Positions 60,927 through 64,000 of a DNA stretch of 64,000 nt are shown one piece after another (within the stretch, counting starts at the first letter, position 1; each line of letters begins with the position of its first letter). Below the pieces are notes generated by a model. It searched no databases and had not been told where the DNA came from. It worked only from the letters and a program-made list of their open reading frames with translations. The stretch is from contig CACZMA010000004.1 of the NCBI GenBank assembly GCA_902782125.1, positions 62,001 to 126,000 on the forward strand, read 5' to 3'. This DNA is from Oscillospiraceae bacterium (lineage in GTDB: Bacteria > Bacillota > Clostridia > Saccharofermentanales > Saccharofermentanaceae). The position numbers and the translations under genes were made by a program.

Positions 60927-63191
60927 ATGGCTAGAAAGAAAAAAGAACCTGAGAATAACAGTAATTCACTGAAGGCAAAGCTGACGGACTCCAAGGCCGC
61001 CGATATGGCGCCCGTCCTTCAGCCCATTACGGAGACACTCGAGACCAACTATATGCCGTACGCGATGAGCGTTATCGTATCGCGTGCAATTCCCGAGATC
61101 GACGGCTTCAAACCTTCACACAGGAAGCTCCTGTACACGATGTACAAGATGGGCCTTCTTAACGGCAACCGTACGAAGTCCGCTAATGTCGTAGGTCAGA
61201 CAATGAAGCTCAACCCTCACGGTGATATGGCCATCTACGATACGATGGTCAGAATGACACGCGGCAACGGTGCACTCCTGCATCCTTATGTCGATTCCAA
61301 GGGTAACTTCGGTAAGCAGTATTCGCGCGACATGCAATGCGCTGCTCCGAGATATACGGAAGTAAGGCTTGAGAAGATCTGCGAAGAGATCTTCAAGGGC
61401 ATAGACCACGACGCGGTAGACATGGTCGATAACTATGACGGAACTCTTAAGGAACCGTCACTTCTGCCTACTACTTTCCCTGCTGTCCTTGTAAATGCCA
61501 ATCAGGGTATCGCTGTCGGTATGGCTTCCAATATCTGCTCGTTCAACCTGAATGAAGTCTGTGCTGCGACTGAAGCATACCTTAAGGATAAGAATGTCGA
61601 TCTTCTCGATATCATGCCTGCCCCTGATTTCTCCGGCGGCGGACTGATCCTGTATGACAGGGAGCAGATGAGACAGATCTATGAGACGGGCAAGGGAACC
61701 TTCTCCGTAAGGGCAAGATACAATGTCGATGCCAAGAATAATCTCATTGAGATAACTGAGATCCCTTATTCCACAAGCGTCGAGGCGATCATCGATAATA
61801 TTGCCGACCTCGTTAAGTCCGGCAAGGCCAAGGAGATCTCCGATATCAGAGACGAGACAGACCTCGACGGTCTGAAGATTACGATCGACTGCAAGAGAGG
61901 AACTGACCACGAAGCCCTGATGGCTAAGCTCTTCAGGTTCACTAAGCTCCAGGATACGTTCTCCTGCAACTTCAATATCCTTATCAACGGCAATCCGAAG
62001 GTCCTGGGAGTAACCCAGATCCTTGATGAATGGCTTGAGTGGAGAAGGGGATGCATATCAAGAGAACTCAGGTTCAACCTGGACAGGATGAAGAAGAAGC
62101 TCCATCTGTTGGACGGTCTCGCACAGATCCTCCTGGACATCGATAAGGCCATCAAGATCATCCGTAACACCGAGCTCGAAGAAGATGTTATCCCGAACCT
62201 CATGAACGGATTCGACATCGACAAAGAGCAGGCTGAATATGTTGCAGAGATCAAGCTCCGTAATATCAACAAGCAGTACATCATCAACCGTATCTCCGAC
62301 AGGGATAATCTGAAGGAAGATATCGCTGATACTGAAGATATCCTTAACAGCCCGAGAAGGATCAACACTCTGATCGTTAAGGCTTTGAGAGACGTTGCCA
62401 CAAAGCACGGCAAGCCCAGGAAGACTGAGCTAATTGTCGCAGAGGAGGCTCCCGTATTCGAGGCTGCGGCTGTCATTCCGGATTACAATCTTCACCTTAT
62501 GCTTACCCGTCACGGTTATCTTAAGAAGCATACGATGAATTCGCTCCGTAATGCAGGCGAACTCAAGACCAAGGAAGATGACGAGATCTTCATGGGATTT
62601 GAGACCGAGAACAGATCCGATCTTCTTATCTTCACGGATAAGTGCAATCTCTATAAGGCTCACGTCTATGATTTCTCCGATACGAAGCCCGGCGATCTCG
62701 GTCACTTCTTAAGGAGCGAACTCGGCATGGATCAGGATGAGACTCCTGTGTTCATGATAGCCACGCAGGATTATAAGGGAATACTCTTCATCGCCTTCGA
62801 GAACGGCAAGGCTGCAAGGTTCCCGATCAATACTTATGAGACGAAGCAGAACCGTAAAAAGCTCCTCAAGGCTTATTTTGACGGAAGCAAGCCTGTCGGA
62901 TTCATACTTCTGAACGAGGAAGAGGATCCTGACCTCATAGTTACGAACAGCCTTGATAAGGCAGCTGTCTTCAAGGCATCGCTCATTCCGTTGAAGACCA
63001 CGAGGACGACGCAGGGCGTACAGCTCCTCGTATCCAAGAAGGGTTCTGTACTTAAGAGCCTTGCAAGACTTGAAGAAGTAAACGTAACTGATCCCGAGTA
63101 TTACAGGATACGTAAGGTTCCTGCCATCGGATACTACATAAGGGAACAGTCTCTGGAGGCAAAGCAGATAAGCTTTGACGATCTGAGTTGA
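60927..63191 (+). CDS. Divergent type IIA topoisomerase, cleavage (GyrA/ParC) subunit
   Basis: This 754-residue protein has the winged-helix/tower DNA-cleavage domain with the active-site Tyr143 in CAAPRYTEVRL. The quinolone-region motif is NPHGDMAIYDTMVRM, the DNA-gate coiled coil spans ~360-470, and the C-terminal domain after ~510 is only partly like the six-bladed beta-pinwheel (LMLTRHGYLKKH, ILFIAFENGKAARFPI). I see no GyrA-box QRRGGKG, so it probably relaxes or decatenates DNA and does not supercoil. It pairs with the preceding ATPase subunit. The Ser of the usual GDSAVYD is Met here. Confidence 0.9.
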   Translation: MARKKKEPENNSNSLKAKLTDSKAADMAPVLQPITETLETNYMPYAMSVIVSRAIPEIDGFKPSHRKLLYTMYKMGLLNGNRTKSANVVGQTMKLNPHGDMAIYDTMVRMTRGNGALLHPYVDSKGNFGKQYSRDMQCAAPRYTEVRLEKICEEIFKGIDHDAVDMVDNYDGTLKEPSLLPTTFPAVLVNANQGIAVGMASNICSFNLNEVCAATEAYLKDKNVDLLDIMPAPDFSGGGLILYDREQMRQIYETGKGTFSVRARYNVDAKNNLIEITEIPYSTSVEAIIDNIADLVKSGKAKEISDIRDETDLDGLKITIDCKRGTDHEALMAKLFRFTKLQDTFSCNFNILINGNPKVLGVTQILDEWLEWRRGCISRELRFNLDRMKKKLHLLDGLAQILLDIDKAIKIIRNTELEEDVIPNLMNGFDIDKEQAEYVAEIKLRNINKQYIINRISDRDNLKEDIADTEDILNSPRRINTLIVKALRDVATKHGKPRKTELIVAEEAPVFEAAAVIPDYNLHLMLTRHGYLKKHTMNSLRNAGELKTKEDDEIFMGFETENRSDLLIFTDKCNLYKAHVYDFSDTKPGDLGHFLRSELGMDQDETPVFMIATQDYKGILFIAFENGKAARFPINTYETKQNRKKLLKAYFDGSKPVGFILLNEEEDPDLIVTNSLDKAAVFKASLIPLKTTRTTQGVQLLVSKKGSVLKSLARLEEVNVTDPEYYRIRKVPAIGYYIREQSLEAKQISFDDLS

Positions 63192-64000
63192 TAACATTCT
63201 CCAAGGAATACAAGGTCAGAGACGAAGGTGAGAAGAAGGCCGGAAAGTTCTATCTTGCGGCTGCGATAATATGCGCTGTGGCTGTTGCTGCGGCGTTTAT
63301 CGTTTTCGCGATAGTGGGTAGGACGAATGCCTACCAGAACATGACCATACCGAATTTCCAGGCTGCCCTGGACAGCGGTAATTATGAGGAGGCCCTGTCA
63401 ATCTACAGGAGCGTGCAGGATGAGGTGCTCTCGGCTTCGCCTGAAGATGCCGGCAAGTTTACCACGCAGACGCAGATGCTTGCAGAGATGGAGGCTATCG
63501 TCGCGGAGAAGACTGATACTCTGTGCAACAGGATCCTGACCGAGAGATATATCCCGATTCAGTCAGACGTAGAGTTCCTCGATTCTATGGAAGAGCTTAC
63601 GTCTTCGGTCGTATATAAGTGGCTTAATGAACTGTGTGTCAGCTTCCTTCTCGGTGAGACGGAGAAGCCTGATGTCATGTTCGTCTTTGACCAGCTCGAG
63701 CCCATAGGTAATCTGGCTGCCACTTCCGGACCGCTCCTTCGTGAACTCGACAATATCGAGACGGCTACGGGCGAGGTGCAGACTGCCGAGACGGCTTTTG
63801 CCAAAGGCGATTATATCAGCGCTGTAAAAGGGTATCAGGGCGTTGCCGAAGGTTATGACGGCTTTGTCTATGATTATTCGGTAGCCAGGATAGAAGAGAT
63901 CAAGGACATCATGTATGAGCCCATGATCAATGAGTGCGAGCACATGCTCGAGACATTCAAGTTCTATTCTGCCGAAGAGCTGCTGTCGGACCTCGCCGTT
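63188..64000 (+). CDS. Membrane protein of unknown function, C-terminus cut by the right edge
   Basis: The frame stays open from the TTG at 63188 to the window edge, giving 271 residues. The TTG overlaps the topoisomerase stop (TTGA). A basic N-terminus is followed by one membrane span at ~22-44 (YLAAAIICAVAVAAAFIVFAIVG). An extracytoplasmic region of helical, TPR-like character follows (FQAALDSGNYEEALSIYRSV, then another AFAKGDYISAVKGYQGVAEGY). I do not recognise a family. The translational overlap suggests it is in the topoisomerase operon. The start codon is inferred and has no strong SD. Confidence 0.7.
   Translation, partial: MITFSKEYKVRDEGEKKAGKFYLAAAIICAVAVAAAFIVFAIVGRTNAYQNMTIPNFQAALDSGNYEEALSIYRSVQDEVLSASPEDAGKFTTQTQMLAEMEAIVAEKTDTLCNRILTERYIPIQSDVEFLDSMEELTSSVVYKWLNELCVSFLLGETEKPDVMFVFDQLEPIGNLAATSGPLLRELDNIETATGEVQTAETAFAKGDYISAVKGYQGVAEGYDGFVYDYSVARIEEIKDIMYEPMINECEHMLETFKFYSAEELLSDLAV

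Noticed and set aside
59615..60994. A 459-codon open frame on the minus strand
   Set aside because: It is antisense to the topoisomerase ATPase subunit, which has all catalytic motifs. No SD or known domain.

Overview
The window looks like chromosomal DNA from an anaerobic, Gram-positive member of the Bacillota, probably a gut or rumen Clostridia. The evidence is a ferredoxin-linked 2-oxoacid oxidoreductase, a SAM-I riboswitch before metK, the Firmicutes-type order [cysE]-cysS-mrnC-rlmB, a GlgC/GlgD glycogen pair, lipoproteins, a wall-anchored CnaB-type surface protein and consensus sigma-A promoters with strong Shine-Dalgarno (SD) sites. The species cannot be named from sequence alone.

Layout. 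1-7486: a surface-glycan cluster with three family 2 glycosyltransferases (one cut by the left edge), a radical SAM protein, an SDR epimerase/dehydratase, an FAD-dependent oxidoreductase and a Wzx-like flippase. 7518-10345: a four-subunit 2-oxoacid:ferredoxin oxidoreductase operon. 10373-12684: an AmmeMemoRadiSam pair (radical SAM enzyme plus a fused MEMO1-AMMECR1 protein). 12694-21080: a glycogen operon glgB-glgC-glgD-glgA plus a GH13 enzyme. 21128-25700: a zinc-ribbon membrane protein and a large repeat-rich surface protein. 25764-30111: tRNA-Leu, a convergent DNA glycosylase/RNA methyltransferase pair, proA and rpiB. 30199-36772: the F1Fo ATP synthase operon. 36705-41756 (minus strand): a compact tad pilus-like operon with an Flp-type pilin, an FHA protein and a fused TadB-TadC. 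41894-46472: SAM-I riboswitch, metK, recD2 and comF. 46479-50828: a cysE remnant, cysS, mrnC, rlmB and a lipoprotein. 50829-55228: tyrosine phosphatase, tRNA-Arg, cysteine hydrolase, trigger factor and argJ. 55291-58828: tRNA clusters, a diguanylate cyclase, an acetyltransferase and an SH3 lipoprotein. 58878-64000: a divergent type IIA topoisomerase pair and a membrane protein cut by the right edge.

Most unusual points. (1) There is no separate atpH. The C-terminal domain of the delta subunit is fused to the N-terminus of the alpha subunit, which should give three delta C-terminal domains per F1 instead of one complete delta. (2) Glycogen branching enzyme and glycogen synthase both carry long histone-H1-like Lys/Ala/Pro tails, which the other enzymes of the operon lack. 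(3) A tiny ORF in the cysE position before cysS looks like the two ends of CysE joined after loss of the catalytic domain. (4) Several genes have a -10 box exactly 6 nt before the ATG and no SD, the pattern of leaderless mRNAs. One such case is a 30-bp divergent promoter. (5) The tad promoter carries three 10-bp direct repeats in helical phase, and TadB and TadC are one protein.
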